A stretch of DNA of 64,000 nucleotides from Dermanyssus gallinae (GCA_003439945.1 QVRM01005598.1:115001-179000), one strand, 5' to 3'. Shown: positions 37,350 through 51,960, numbered from the stretch's first letter. The notes: generated by a model not told the origin, from the sequence alone. Program-made: numbers and translations.

Positions 37350-38306
37350 GAGACTACAGCTGGCAACCAGCTGTCTTGCTCTGACCTGTTGTTGTTCACA
37401 GACCCCACCACTCACGAGGCATCTTCTATTCGAAATCTCTCGAGGCCAAAATGACGCGTGTTATTATTATCGTCGTGCGTTGCGAGACTATGGAGATTGA
37501 CTTTGGCTCACTGACACTCTTTCTCCCCCCTTGCTCCCTCTCGCTCTCTGTATCGTAGCTCTTGTTGCTCTTCTTCTGAGTACGTGTGTGATCCTACCGC
37601 CTAGATCGTGTTTGTAAAAGATTTCTGTACACACATGTCGGAACATTTCGTACGTAGATTGATAAGTTCGCTTTAATTAAGTTCCACAGCTCAAGTCGAC
37701 GTCATTGGCTTTTTTGACGTCGTATTCACAATTCTAACACGTGTGTGTGTGTGTTTGGCCAATTTGTCTTCTCCTCTTCGTTGCTCAATTTGCACTTTTT
37801 TACACTCTCTATTTGTGGGGATTCGAGATTTTACGGATTTTACGTCACGGACAGCTAGCTATCCGTGACACATTTGGTGCACTAAGTGGGAGCCGCCGAC
37901 GCGCGACGCATACCGTCGGGTGGAGCATGCGTGCTGTGCAAATTGAAACAACATAAGTCAACGTCTCAGTGCAATATTGTGCTGTCTGGCAGCACACGAA
38001 ACGCATACGATGCTGTGGTTTTAGCATTTGAATCTTGTTGTAGGAAAGAGTATGTACTATGCTATTGTTTTATTGCACTTTGTCTTATTTATTTAAAATT
38101 TCAATTTCAAATTTGAGGTTTATTCTATTGTATATATGTATGTGTATATATAGTCCTGATGGCTGGTCTTCAGCGAATTTTCCGCTGCTATTCTGCAAAT
38201 GTGTTTTCAGGCTTATAATACGACCATATCGTACGCTAGAATGGCGTATATAAACATTTGCATTCAAGTTAATATATATATACGAATTTATTGTGTGTAA
38301 GTAATA

Positions 38307-38366
<60 letters not shown>

Positions 38367-38751
38367 TTGCTCAATTGGACAGCGTCATAATGAAAACAGC
38401 GCTAGCATTCAGGGTTCTAGCAGAACGTTCGAGCAGTGTATCTCAGTTTGCGTGTAGATTCACCTGTTCACATGAGAGCATTTAAAGTTTTCAAATAGAT
38501 CAGCACTTAGCACTATTATTTTACACGGACTGCTGTGAACAAATGTTGGGTAAGGGTTTTCATAAAAAGCGAAAAGCAATATCTTTAATAGCTTCGTCTA
38601 ACAGCAGCAAGGGACTCAGTGCCGATCACAGTGCTTGATCTGCCTGGCCTGGGCAGATTTAATATGAATTTCCACCCTTCAGGAAAGTCTTGCATCATTT
38701 GTTCACAGCTGTTTATCTAAAACATTGCTGATGATAAACGGTCGCATCCAG
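37350..38751. other. probable intron or 3' region, AT-rich in part
   Basis: No gene is supported. CT-rich sequence follows the large exon, then (TG)n at about 37740-37754 and AT-rich unique DNA from about 37610. I see no clear AATAAA signal shortly after the TAA at 37347, which mildly favours splicing at 37346 over termination there. Confidence 0.4.
38309..38361. repeat. (TA)n microsatellite
   Basis: 53 bases of pure TA within an AT-rich island. Confidence 0.93.
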
Positions 38752-38883
38752 CATTGGACGATAAATATCGGTCCGGGTACGACAACCCGCCACTAACAAG
38801 CCTACAGCTGCGATCTGTTCCGTTCTGGGCACGCCCATCTTTACCACGCATTAAACTAGCTCAAAATGCTCTTACTTCGACGG
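38752..38883 (+). CDS. candidate internal exon with good splice signals
   Basis: A branch-point-like CTGAT lies about 20 bases before a CATCCAG acceptor (38751). The 132-base segment ends at ACGG|GTAAGT (38884), the consensus donor. One frame stays open throughout and reads LDDKYRSGYDNPPLTSLQ, then RSVPFWARPSLPRIKLAQ. It is non-repetitive and well mixed in residues, unlike most of the window. Its entry phase does not match the exit phase of the exon ending at 37345 without an intervening exon. I recognise no family. Confidence 0.4.
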
Positions 38884-39119
38884 GTAAGTTGGGGCTATAC
38901 GCAAACTGCGATACACTCTTTGTTGTCGTTCTAATACCACCCTGAATTATGACGCTGCGATCATTGTTTTAAACATCCATATATACATATATGTACGTAG
39001 CACGTATCTACGCCGCATCAACTTACGATGTGGACGTAAATGCGCGCTCGTTTCAATGCTCGTATGCATACGTAAATATATATATATACGTTTGTGCAAT
39101 ATTTCGGAACTTTTCAAAC

Positions 39120-39146
39120 CCTCCTGGTGTTCGAGACACCAGGAGG
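39120..39146. repeat. perfect 11-base-pair hairpin
   Basis: CCTCCTGGTGT (39120-39130) and ACACCAGGAGG (39136-39146) pair fully around a TCGAG loop. Confidence 0.9.
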
Positions 39147-39438
39147 CCGGTCCATTCCCTGACTGTACGAATGTTTCATAACGTTTATGAATGACTAAGG
39201 TCTGCTAGTGGCAAAAAATGGCAAAAGGTTGCTTCCTCTTTTAGCAAGTGTCAGTTGATGCAGAATAAGGCGGCGGTGTGTATTAGGACCGATATCAAAG
39301 GGACCTCAACCTATGTTGGCGAATAGGGACGAGATGGGGGCGTATATGGAATGACAAGGTGATTCAATGTCAGCGCGCTAATACTCCGCACGCCCTTTCG
39401 AAGCGATGTTTCGTAAGATTTGCAATTTTGGGCAAAGA

Positions 39439-39441
<3 letters not shown>

Positions 39442-39494
<53 letters not shown>
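39442..39494. repeat. (TA)n microsatellite
   Basis: 53 bases of pure TA, followed after a few bases by ATATGCATACAT. Confidence 0.93.
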
Positions 39495-39500
<6 letters not shown>

Positions 39501-40433
39501 GCATACATATAAATAACAATACAATAATAGTAAATAAAGACCTGCCAAAAAGTCAATATGGACTTCTATGGAATATGCATAAATCGCGTTGAGCCAATTA
39601 CGGTTGCCTGGCCCATTTCGGGTGTACTGCACAGCCTATCAGCTTGCTGTTTTTTGCAAATAGGATGCCTGTTGCATTTGCGTTCTTACGTCGTGTACGT
39701 ACCAGTCGACACAACCAGCTGGACAGCTCGCGTAAACTAATTGTATCTAGCCATAAAACTACTAATTTGGGCTTAGGCGGCAAATGATCGCATACGCATA
39801 TAGACGTCTGGAGGCCTGCGGCCAGCGATGCGATACAGGTTGATGCATATCTGTGTTTGTGGAGTCCGAGTGAGGATTTTTGGTGTTTTTTCCATTTTTT
39901 CCTACTGCCTCGATAGACACATCGCGCAGACCGACCTCAGCCCAGGCGGTCTGGACGTAGTTATATGGCCAGCCGGACTCCGCCGCTACTGCCAATCCTC
40001 TTTCCTCAGGCGAGAGCCCTTCACGTTGGTGTCCGGTTATCGGCCTGCGCGCGTTGCAACCCCTTGTTCGTTATCCTTTCCCTATATATATATATATACA
40101 AAAAGATGTCCGTCTCTCTTTCTTTCTGTTTCATGTTGATGTTCACATCCACTTTTCCTCTCATTTCGTTATCAGTTCTGTGGCTGTATGGTGTTGGGCG
40201 AATCAGAACATTGGGGATTTAGTGTGTTGGTTGAGCGGGAGGGGGGGGGTGGGGTAGAGAAGCGTCGGAAATTGACGACAACGGTATCACGGGGACCACG
40301 AAGAAGAGACAAAAGAATCTAGGCCATTAGCAGGCGGGTACCCTGGCGATCCGCTACTGGTCGGATGACAATGGCGACGACGAAATTCAGGCGCGAGTGT
40401 GTTCGCGTCTATGTATGCATGTGACGATGAATG

Positions 40434-40436
<3 letters not shown>

Positions 40437-40472
<36 letters not shown>
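40437..40472. repeat. (TA)n microsatellite ending in ATGCATAC
   Basis: A TA tract whose right edge reads ATATGCATACATGTG. The same edge type occurs at 41484 and near 39500. Confidence 0.93.
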
Positions 40473-40475
<3 letters not shown>

Positions 40476-40510
40476 TACATGTGTAAGTCTATACGCATGT
40501 ATGTAGATGT

Positions 40511-41050
40511 ATGGCTCTCCGAGTGAAGAGAACAATCGACCGCTCGCTCGTCCTCCTGCCCGACTACATGGCCATAGACCCGACCAGGAGACCCGCGAGG
40601 GGGGAGAGATCAAGACGGCGGCGGCGGCGACGACGACGAGAATCGCCTCAGCCGCTGCTGAGATCCTACACGACTGAAGTACGAGGGCCAGTAGTAACGC
40701 CAACGCTAGGCATAGCCGTAGCGAGCTAGCTAAAGGGGTGCGGCTCGTGTGAAGGCCGCTCTCTGCCCCCGGAATCGTCGTCGCCCAGCGGTCGCCTCCG
40801 ATCTTCGAGGCGAAACGAGACTGACCTCAGCGAGACCGTCTCAGATGATGCTGCTGCTGCTGATACTACCAGCACTACTATTAGTACGACTACTAGTAGT
40901 CGTGCCTCTAGGGCTGGGGCCGCCGTCGACGAATCTGTTTCACATGTAGGAGTGGCCGCCCCTTCAGAAGCCGCCCCTGTGATCACAGCGACAGGCGCGC
41001 GGGACAACGGCAGAAGCGGCAAAAGCAGCGGCAGCGGCAGCAGCAGCTAG
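40511..41050 (+). CDS. candidate coding region, possible stop-codon readthrough
   Basis: ATG at 40511 opens 72 codons (MALRVKRTIDRSLVLLPDYM, an Arg run, then TPTLGIAVAS) ending TAG at 40727. Immediately after, the same frame stays open for 106 codons to TAG at 41048. This second part is markedly protein-like and Ser/Thr-rich: all Ser codons and Thr codons are mixed, and it contains RNETDLSETVSDDAAAADT and SEAAPVITATGARDNG and ends SGKSSGSGSSS. It has no ATG of its own. The stop context is TAG followed by CTA, a known leaky context. The alternatives are that the second part is a separate terminal exon, or that the TAG is a sequencing error. A minus-strand frame also spans the region but is hydrophobic. 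Confidence 0.35.
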
Positions 41051-41446
41051 TGCATGCTAGTGGCTCGCACCAATGGATTTTTTGTTAAATGTTAACACTT
41101 CATTTGAGCCTTCGGACTCGGCCTCGGTAGCTAGGGCATGGGAATGGACGATGAGACGGTGTTCGCTTGGCCGTCTCCCCTAGCCCACTGTGGGACCAGT
41201 TTCGCCGCTTGTACCAAGATGTGCAGCTGAGACGCAGAAGAGAAAATATAGAGTGAGAAAGGGGAAACCGCGCCCGGGCAGAGATACGGCGACGACAACC
41301 GCCGGTGACAGTACCAAACGGCCGAGATGAGGTCAGGCTGAGCTGTGCTGAGTGAGGTTGGAACTACGACTAGAGCGGGTTGTTTTGTATCGTAGACGGT
41401 GCTATCTTGCCCATCCCTTATAGGCTGACGGCGGGCGAAGTACTTC

Positions 41447-41448
<2 letters not shown>

Positions 41449-41484
<36 letters not shown>
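41449..41484. repeat. (TA)n microsatellite ending in ATGCATAC
   Basis: A pure TA tract followed by GCATACGTGTG, like the edge at 40472. Confidence 0.93.
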
Positions 41485-41487
<3 letters not shown>

Positions 41488-41720
41488 TACGTGTGTATAA
41501 GGTATAAGGGTTATCTCATTTAACCGTGTCGATAATCGCGATGGCCCGACCTAGCCAGCCGACTAGTAGGGCGACAGGACAAAAAGCATTAGCTCCGATA
41601 TAAGCATTATATTATCAATGTAAGTCGGGTGCAAAAGGAGAAGACATGGGAAACACGCAAACTAAGAACGACTAAACGATGAGCTGAGTGCGGAAATCTT
41701 TTTCTTCTTCTCTCGGCAAG

Positions 41721-41964
41721 AGTTGTCCTTGCTCCAATCCAAATCACAGATTACTTAACTGTAGGACAGCGTTCTCCATCTTGCCCCATTCCCCTCCTAC
41801 ACACACACGCATACCTCTATTGAAGCAAATAGACTGGAGCTCCAGAGCGAATGAACGAACGACAAGCCGTCTCTCAAATGATGTGTTGCCGCCTTCGAAA
41901 AAGAAGCACCTCCTCTCTCACGAGACGGCCACATGGAGTGACATCGTTGCCCGCAATAGTACAC
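41721..41964 (+). CDS. candidate internal exon, unknown protein
   Basis: A CT-rich tract ending GGCAAG (41720) precedes a non-repetitive frame that runs to AGTACAC|GTAAGC (donor at 41965). Unspliced, it would stop at 42012-42014. The product contains CPCSNPNHRLLNCRTAF, QIDWSSRANERTTSRLSND and LLSHETATWSDIVARNST. The acceptor is imperfect (AAG); CAATCCAAATCACAG slightly downstream (ending about 41751) is an alternative. No family is recognised. Confidence 0.33.
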
Positions 41965-42014
41965 GTAAGCATTTTGGAACGAGAGCGGGCCGTTTAGGAG
42001 GCAGAAATACGTAG

Positions 42015-43941
42015 CTGGCAATACCTGCTGGCTGACGCGCGCGACTAAAGTCAGAAACCGTTTATTAGTCATTCAATTCCACCACATGTGGCTCGGCTTT
42101 GTGCGTGGCTAGCTAGTTGTCGAAGCCGCTCATCTGGCGAGAAATATTGCAGTGTTGGTGACGGCAGCGTTCTTAGCCTGTCTAATCAACCAACGATGTT
42201 TAGGGGCCGAAATCGGTGTACTGGAAAATGGGCAGACCAACGCGTCCCCGCGCCGCACGACCGCGGCAACTCCAGCAGGAACGTCTAGCATGTAGCAGCT
42301 ACCACGTGCGCCCCTTTTACAAGCTGATCGGTGAAAAGCGGCTTACAGACCCACACACAGAGGCCGGCTGGCCGACCGGCCGGATGGATGGACGAACCAA
42401 TGAACGAGCCAGCCGTACCGGCAAGGAATAACGACTACCCTGTCTCAATGGCGATGATGACGTGATGAGAAGTTGACAACTTTTTGAAACTGGGCCTGGT
42501 GACGTCAAACTGATAAAAAAAGATCCACAGAGGAACAGAAAGAAGTGTGAGAGAGAGAGATGAAATAGATACCATGTAAAACGAGAGAAGGAAGCTAGTT
42601 GGGAAGATGACACGGCAATGATCACAAAGCAGAAATTAGACTTGAATCGGCCCCCCAACGTCGGGTCGACCGCCGAGTAACGTCGTGCCCAAGTAGATTA
42701 GCAAGCCACACGGTTTATAATGGCAGCATCAGTGGCTAGAGCAGCTGAAGCAACGACGTAGGTTATGACGACCACCGCGGCGGCGACCGCAGTGAAGGGG
42801 TTTTGCGGGCTTAACGGTGGCGCGGTGAAAGGCCAAAGTGACACGGTCTTATCACGCCGAGCACGCGGCGCTAGCGAAGTGGCAGAAGTTGGCCGGCAAT
42901 CGCCTCGGCTGCCGGCTGTTGTTAACCGCGCCGTGGCCTTTCACGCTGTAAGCTGTCCATAGAAAGACCATTCTATGCATAGAGGGGTAGCAGTGGCGGT
43001 GGTATGGAGGGAGGGAGCTGGGAGATGAGAGAATAGGAACGTTGGCTTTTGGGACATGGCCTGTGGAGAAGAAAGCAAAGATGGCCTCTATCTATCCAGG
43101 AATCCACCGCCGTGCCGTGTTCGTCGTTTCAGGGCTTCTTCAGTTGTCGCTTCCGCCTCCGACTCACTGCTTGCGCGACACGCACGACGGATAAATCCCG
43201 TTGTACGAAACCATAGCCTGCCGCTTTTCGGGTTCCCTACGGTTTGGCCGCCATCGCCACCACCCCCGCCGCCGTCGCCTCTACCTCCGCCTCCTTCGCG
43301 TTGGTCCTCAGCCGTAGTCGGTTCTTTCAGAAATTGCAGCGTAATCGCGTCGAGTCGAGTGACGAATACGCGACCAAGCAAAATGGCTGACTAACTGACT
43401 GACTGGGTGGCTGGCTGGCGACGCCCTTGTTAGCAGCCCAGATGAAAAAGAGTTCAAGGAGGAGGGGGAGATAGTGGAAGACCAAGTCGGAAGAAATTGC
43501 CCCACCATGGTAGTGCAAGTGCCCCTCAAGATGCGTCAGGCCTACAATCGTTGAGACTTGCCCGCTGCGGTGGGCAAGTGTTGTCGCTGTTAAGCAGCCT
43601 TCTCCTTCGGATTGTCGTTTCTCCAAAAGCCGCGCAATTGGGCATACGGATTTCCTTTTACGGACTTTGACGTTTTTGTTCGCTGCCTTTTTCTTCCCTT
43701 TCTGGTTCTTTCTTGCCTCTGCCTTAGACCCTCGTTCTTGTTATCCTATCCGCACCGAGTGACGTTGAAGATCAGCGACAGGCAACAAAAATGAGGGCGC
43801 ACTATACCTCCTAATATACAGCCTGCCTGCTTATCTACCTGCAATTCATGCCATAAGCTAAATATAGTAAATAAGCCCCTAATGATAAGCCGCTCTCGAG
43901 TGGTTCGGTTGTAGAGTAGAGTAAAGAGTAGGCTCTCTCTC

Positions 43942-43978
<37 letters not shown>

Positions 43979-44279
43979 TAACCCATGTGGGAATGTAGCG
44001 ATAATCACACGCTAATTCCAATTAATTGACATTTCACACACACAAACATATATATATATATATATATATACACGCAAAATTGATCCCTGGCAATACTCGG
44101 AGCACTCATACTGTGTAGTTTAGAGTGGCTGGCACCTAATCGTTCACAATGATATATTTAATTAAGCGTTGCTGATGACATTTATCGGTGTCTGGTAAAA
44201 AATATTAATTTGTGTTATTGCTCTGATCACATAGACAAGATGCCAGTCATTGCGATAGTAGCAGCCTTTTGTTTTGCAG
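42015..44279. other. gene-poor stretch
   Basis: No supported gene. The stretch has a GTGAAAGGCCA inverted repeat (42825-42835 with 42934-42944) and CGCC-rich DNA at 43250-43300 giving Pro-rich or Gly-rich frames. TA tracts lie at 43946-43975 and 44048-44070. Confidence 0.45.
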
Positions 44280-44519
44280 TACAGGAACGATTCCTTGAGG
44301 CGTACGAATTATGCACCTCCCGGATGTTGTCCGTCGTTCGCCCATACCGCTGGTGGCCGCTACTGGCTCTGGAGTAGCGCTCTAGAACTAGATGAAAGAG
44401 ACACTGTGTTGAAGCATTGCGGCATCGGGAAGAGATTCAGCAAGTTATTTTTCTTTGTATTCGGCTATGCTTGTCAAACTCAAGTTCATTCCTCGCCTGC
44501 CCGTGCTCTCTTCGACTAA
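44280..44519 (+). CDS. candidate exon after a strong acceptor
   Basis: CAGCCTTTTGTTTTGCAG (ending 44279) is one of the best acceptor-like sites in the window. The exon opens in phase 0 and stays open for about 80 codons to TAA at 44517-44519. It is non-repetitive: YRNDSLRRTNYAPPGCCPSF, then GGRYWLWSSALELDERDT and VLKHCGIGKRFSKLFFF. A second frame is also open for its first 30 codons. There is no obvious donor, so it may be terminal. Function unknown. Confidence 0.33.
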   Translation, partial: YRNDSLRRTNYAPPGCCPSFAHTAGGRYWLWSSALELDERDTVLKHCGIGKRFSKLFFFVFGYACQTQVHSSPARALFD

Positions 44520-44926
44520 GCGACGGCCAGCAACTAAGCGAAGGTTCATGAGAGCCGCATGTTGGTGCATTGGTGGGCGCCGCTGTTCCCGTGCGTTGCC
44601 GCCGCCTGCATCGCTTCATTTTCGGCTCTGATCGATCCCTGGAATCAATCAACCTCCAATCGGATCGGCCCGCAGTGTTCCCACCTCTAGTGAGCGCAGT
44701 AACGACGCCACAGTTCTGCTTCCTCCTTCGCCCTTCTCGCCGATTCGAAATTAAATCGTAATTAAGTAGCCGAGCGTTAATAATGTGACTTTTCTCTTTT
44801 TACGTCTGTTCTCGTTCTGTCTCTCTCTACCTCTCGCGCTCGCCCCCCCCTCTCTCTATTTTTGTTTTTTCTCTGTTCCTCGTCTCCTTCCAGCTATCTT
44901 GCCTTTCCTGTTTTGCTTTTTTTGCT

Positions 44927-44942
44927 CCCCCCCCCCCCCCCC
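44927..44942. repeat. poly-C tract of 16 bases
   Basis: An uninterrupted C run in a pyrimidine-rich block. Confidence 0.9.
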
Positions 44943-44980
44943 TCTGTCCCCGTCTCTATATAGATATATATCTGTGCCAG

Positions 44981-44985
<5 letters not shown>

Positions 44986-45018
<33 letters not shown>
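44986..45018. repeat. (TC)n microsatellite
   Basis: About 33 bases of TC within a longer pyrimidine-rich segment (44780-45310). Confidence 0.92.
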
Positions 45019-45022
<4 letters not shown>

Positions 45023-45421
45023 GCTGTTCATTCTATGTCGCCGAGACTGGCTGACCTGACACCCTTGAGCTTCTGCGCTTTTATCTATGCGAACCCGTCT
45101 CTATATAGCAGTAGCAGGGTGCCGAGGTGGTGGTGGTGGTGGTATTGGTGGCAGCAGTGCTTTGCGATCTTCTGTTGGACCACTTCTTCCTAGCTTGCCA
45201 TGTCCGACGTTCTCCCCCCGTCTCTATCTCTCTCTCTCTCTCACCGTTCCTACCCCCAGCTCCCCCCAGCCTCTCTCTTCCATTCTCTGTCTCTCGCCCG
45301 TTCAGCCAGTCTACCTCCACGAAGCCGTGTAGCGCTTAGTGCGGGAGTGGAGTCGTGTATCGTTTCTATGTGTGTGTTTGCGGGGGCGCGGTACGCGGTA
45401 TGTTTGAGCGCTGCCTTATGT

Positions 45422-45607
45422 AGCGGCAGCAGCAGCAGCGGCACCGGCAGTCGAGTCGAGGTAGAAGCTGTCCTTCCTCCGGCTTCGTTTCCTCCAGTCA
45501 TGCCCAAAATTGACATGCCGGCTAGGGGCGCGCCGACCAGGCCGGACCCACTAGGGCAAACGTGGGGCACTCGGCCACAACCACCTCCACCACCGCCACC
45601 CCCATAG
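45422..45607 (+). CDS. candidate Pro-rich segment
   Basis: The frame reads a Gly/Ser start, then VEVEAVLPPASFPPVMPKID, TRPDPLGQTWGTRPQ and a Pro run with CCA, CCT, CCG and CCC codons before TAG. Mixed Pro codons are consistent with coding. The reverse strand reads an equally mixed Gly-rich frame over the same bases (45250-45702), so the strand is unresolved. Confidence 0.2.
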   Translation, partial: SGSSSSGTGSRVEVEAVLPPASFPPVMPKIDMPARGAPTRPDPLGQTWGTRPQPPPPPPPP

Positions 45608-45968
45608 CCACCCCCATACCCACCACTATCACCGGCCGATGGACAGGAACAGCGCGAATGCCGCCGACTCCCCATCGCAGTTGTTTTTGTGCCGATGTGC
45701 ATCCATCATTTGCGTTTTCGCATTTTTTAATCGCAACCGGGGCAATTAATCTCTCGGCGACTAGTCAGCCGATGGCCCCTCTCCGCTCCGCTCGCTCCGG
45801 AGGAGTCGCTGCATTTTTTTGCATTCTTTTTCGTCGTTTTACTATGGCCAGTATCACCATCACTAATACTACTACTACTACGACCACTACTACTATTACT
45901 CCTGTCACAATTACTGCACATGATGTTGTTATTCCTCTTGCTTTTGTTGTCGTCGTCGCCGCCGTTAG

Positions 45969-46189
45969 GCGGGTCATCATCGTCTGCCGCAATGCCTTCG
46001 TGCAACGGCAAGCAGATCAATCAGGAATTGTTGCCCATTGGGCTTCAGTTGTTTACGCTACATGCCAACTCGTGCAAGTCTTCTGAGTCGAACGAGTTCG
46101 AAACGAAGAATAATTTTACAGTATTAGTACTGCTGTTGCTAACGCTGCTGTCTATTCTCATTTGGTCGACTACTTTTTACTTCACCTGA
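45969..46189 (+). CDS. candidate terminal exon with a C-terminal membrane-like segment
   Basis: A long pyrimidine-rich tract ending CCGTTAG (45968) precedes the segment. The frame reads GSSSSAAMPSCNGKQINQ, LQLFTLHANSCKSSESNEFE and NNFTVLVLLLLTLLSILIW, and stops TGA at 46187-46189. The last 20 or so residues are a strongly hydrophobic helix after a possible N-glycosylation site (NFT), suggesting a membrane anchor. Read without splicing, an ATG at 45920 gives a signal-peptide-like Leu run, but that run is made by TTG/CTT repeats. A second frame is open to 46086. Function unknown. Confidence 0.3.
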
Positions 46190-47260
46190 GACTTACGATG
46201 TCGAGATCTTATCTTTGGCGTTTTGGCTGAATTTTAGGACTTCTAATCGTACAATCTCTGTATTGCGTACAACATATGTGTTTTACTGTTGTGTTTATTT
46301 ATTTCCCTTTTGATTGCGGCCTGCGGAATACAGTACCTCAGCTAAACTAGAAACCGCACGAATCAATTTGAGAGTGGCCTGTCCTAGATTTCAACCCATG
46401 ACCCTCCGAGTGCAGGGCAAAAGCTTTTCCACTATGTCGCTTTACTCGGTATAGCTTGCAACAAGCTGTCATAGTTGTCATTCTAATGCCTCAAAAACGC
46501 TTGCATATTACGATAACAGCTACACACTAGATAAGGCTACACAACGTCAGAGTGGCATCTGCGCATGTATAGGTATGCTACAAGAGCTGCATTATACATT
46601 GAGAGAAAAATGCCAACGGTAATTAAACGATCGTGCTTGGCGAAACCGTAGCTATAACGCACCTAACCACGGCAACGTTACTACGCCAGCGTTTTACTCT
46701 GATCATAAAGGTTCCTGTTCAGAATTGATTATTTGCACTTCTTCTTGCTTTGGTAACCCACGCTGTTGCTGAGATGCAAGTTCGATTTGATGATAGTAAT
46801 TTTGGTATTTTGTCGCAATTAGCGGGGTTGCTGTCGTTGACGCAATGATCTTGCTCGGTAAGCTTGCAGCTCTTAAGACACCACTCTTTTTGATGACAGG
46901 ACTAACAGAGCGGTGTCGAAGAAATGCTACGCAATTTCGAGCCTGAGGTAGTGGTAATACGGGTTAGGTATGTTGTGTTGTCAGTCTTAAACGAGAGTAC
47001 TGCTAATCGCTGCCAGTGACGCATGCACAGTAGGCAATCCTGAAACCTTTCGTAAAAGGCCTAACGGAGAAGATGCCCGGCTTATGCTCTCTGCGCGCGA
47101 ATCTCGGTCATTTAAGGCATCCAGGTTGTAAGCCTAGGTTGAAAATAGCTAACCTTGTCTTAAGTGACTCGCTAGAACGTACGCTAGACGCTGTTAAAAC
47201 GAGGTCACCATATATTTCCGTAATTGGGTTTTATCGTGTAACTTGCCATAACTTGATTCA
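46190..47260. other. AT-rich unique island
   Basis: There are few microsatellites. I see the tRNA-like element at 46345-46445 but no recognisable protein. A 63-codon frame at 47073-47264 is non-repetitive but without splice support. Confidence 0.45.
46345..46445 (-). repeat. tRNA-like element (SINE remnant?)
   Basis: On the minus strand GCGACATAGTGGAAAAGC (A-box side, within 46423-46440) is followed by a degenerate B box, GGGTTGAAATC (46387-46397). The first 12 bases resemble the element at 57665-57722, which suggests one family. Confidence 0.4.
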
Positions 47261-47273
47261 CTAACGAGGGCAA

Positions 47274-47297
47274 ATATATATATATATATATATATAT
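47274..47297. repeat. (TA)n microsatellite
   Basis: 24 bases of pure TA. Confidence 0.9.
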
Positions 47298-47874
47298 GGA
47301 GTACGTTTTCGACCGTTTAGAACATCTCGCCAAGCTTCGACAGCTGGGGAGGACGGGGGGAACGAAGACAGGTCAGTCTTGTGGTGAACAGTCGGAGTGC
47401 GGCTCGCATTCCAATCAACTGCGCCGGACTTAGCATAATTGATTTGCTATTTTTTGGGTTCTTGATCGACGGCTGGACGACTTCGACGTCCGCTCCACCG
47501 CCGCCGCCGCCGTTGTTGCCGCTGCCGCCACTATTCTGGTCGTCAGATGTACGCAAAATCTCGGAAAGGCGGAAGAGGGTTTTTTAATTGCTTGCACCGA
47601 GCTCCTGTGGCACCACCACACAGCTGCACGATCATAACGGCGACAGTCTCTCTCTTTCTCTCATATCTTTCCGTCTCGCTGTTTCTCTCGGTCTGATGGA
47701 CCGATAGCTGTGCGCGTGTATCTATGGAAGTGCGTGGATTTCATTTTGACGGGTCCGTTCTCCTCTAAACCCACAGCAGCAGCAACAGCACCAGCTTTAG
47801 CAGTAACCAGCGGCTGAAAAACTGGTCACTGCCACAGCCAGTTTCGTAATAGTCGTCGTCAGTGTTGTTGTTGT

Positions 47875-47877
47875 ATT

Positions 47878-47953
<76 letters not shown>
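47875..47953. repeat. (TAA)n microsatellite
   Basis: About 26 copies of TAA (AAT/ATA by phase), the only long A/T trinucleotide array in the window. Poly-Ile reading on the minus strand is an artefact. Confidence 0.95.
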
Positions 47954-47954
<1 letters not shown>

Positions 47955-48268
47955 CATTCGCTGTAGCAGCAACGATTGTGCCAGTTATCCGGCGGTTTGA
48001 ACGTTTTCCATCCATGTCGTCGTTGAACAGCGAGGTTGTTGTTGTTGTTGTTGTATGTTATTGTTTCTGCTAATGGTACGTGTCTTTGTTGTTGTTGTTG
48101 CTGTTGGGTGTTGTTGTGTTGGCTGTGGTTGTGATAGCCGTTGCTGTTATGGCTACTGTTTTTTGTCGTTATCGGTCGGCCAGTTGTACCAGCGTTGTAC
48201 CACGCGCATGCGAGGACAATGTGCGAGTGTGGTGTGCTTGCGTGCTTGCCTGCGTATATGCTGTTTTG

Positions 48269-51960
<3,692 letters not shown>

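Noticed and set aside
47797..48015. Poly-Ile frame
   Set aside because: It is a translation of the (TAA)n array.
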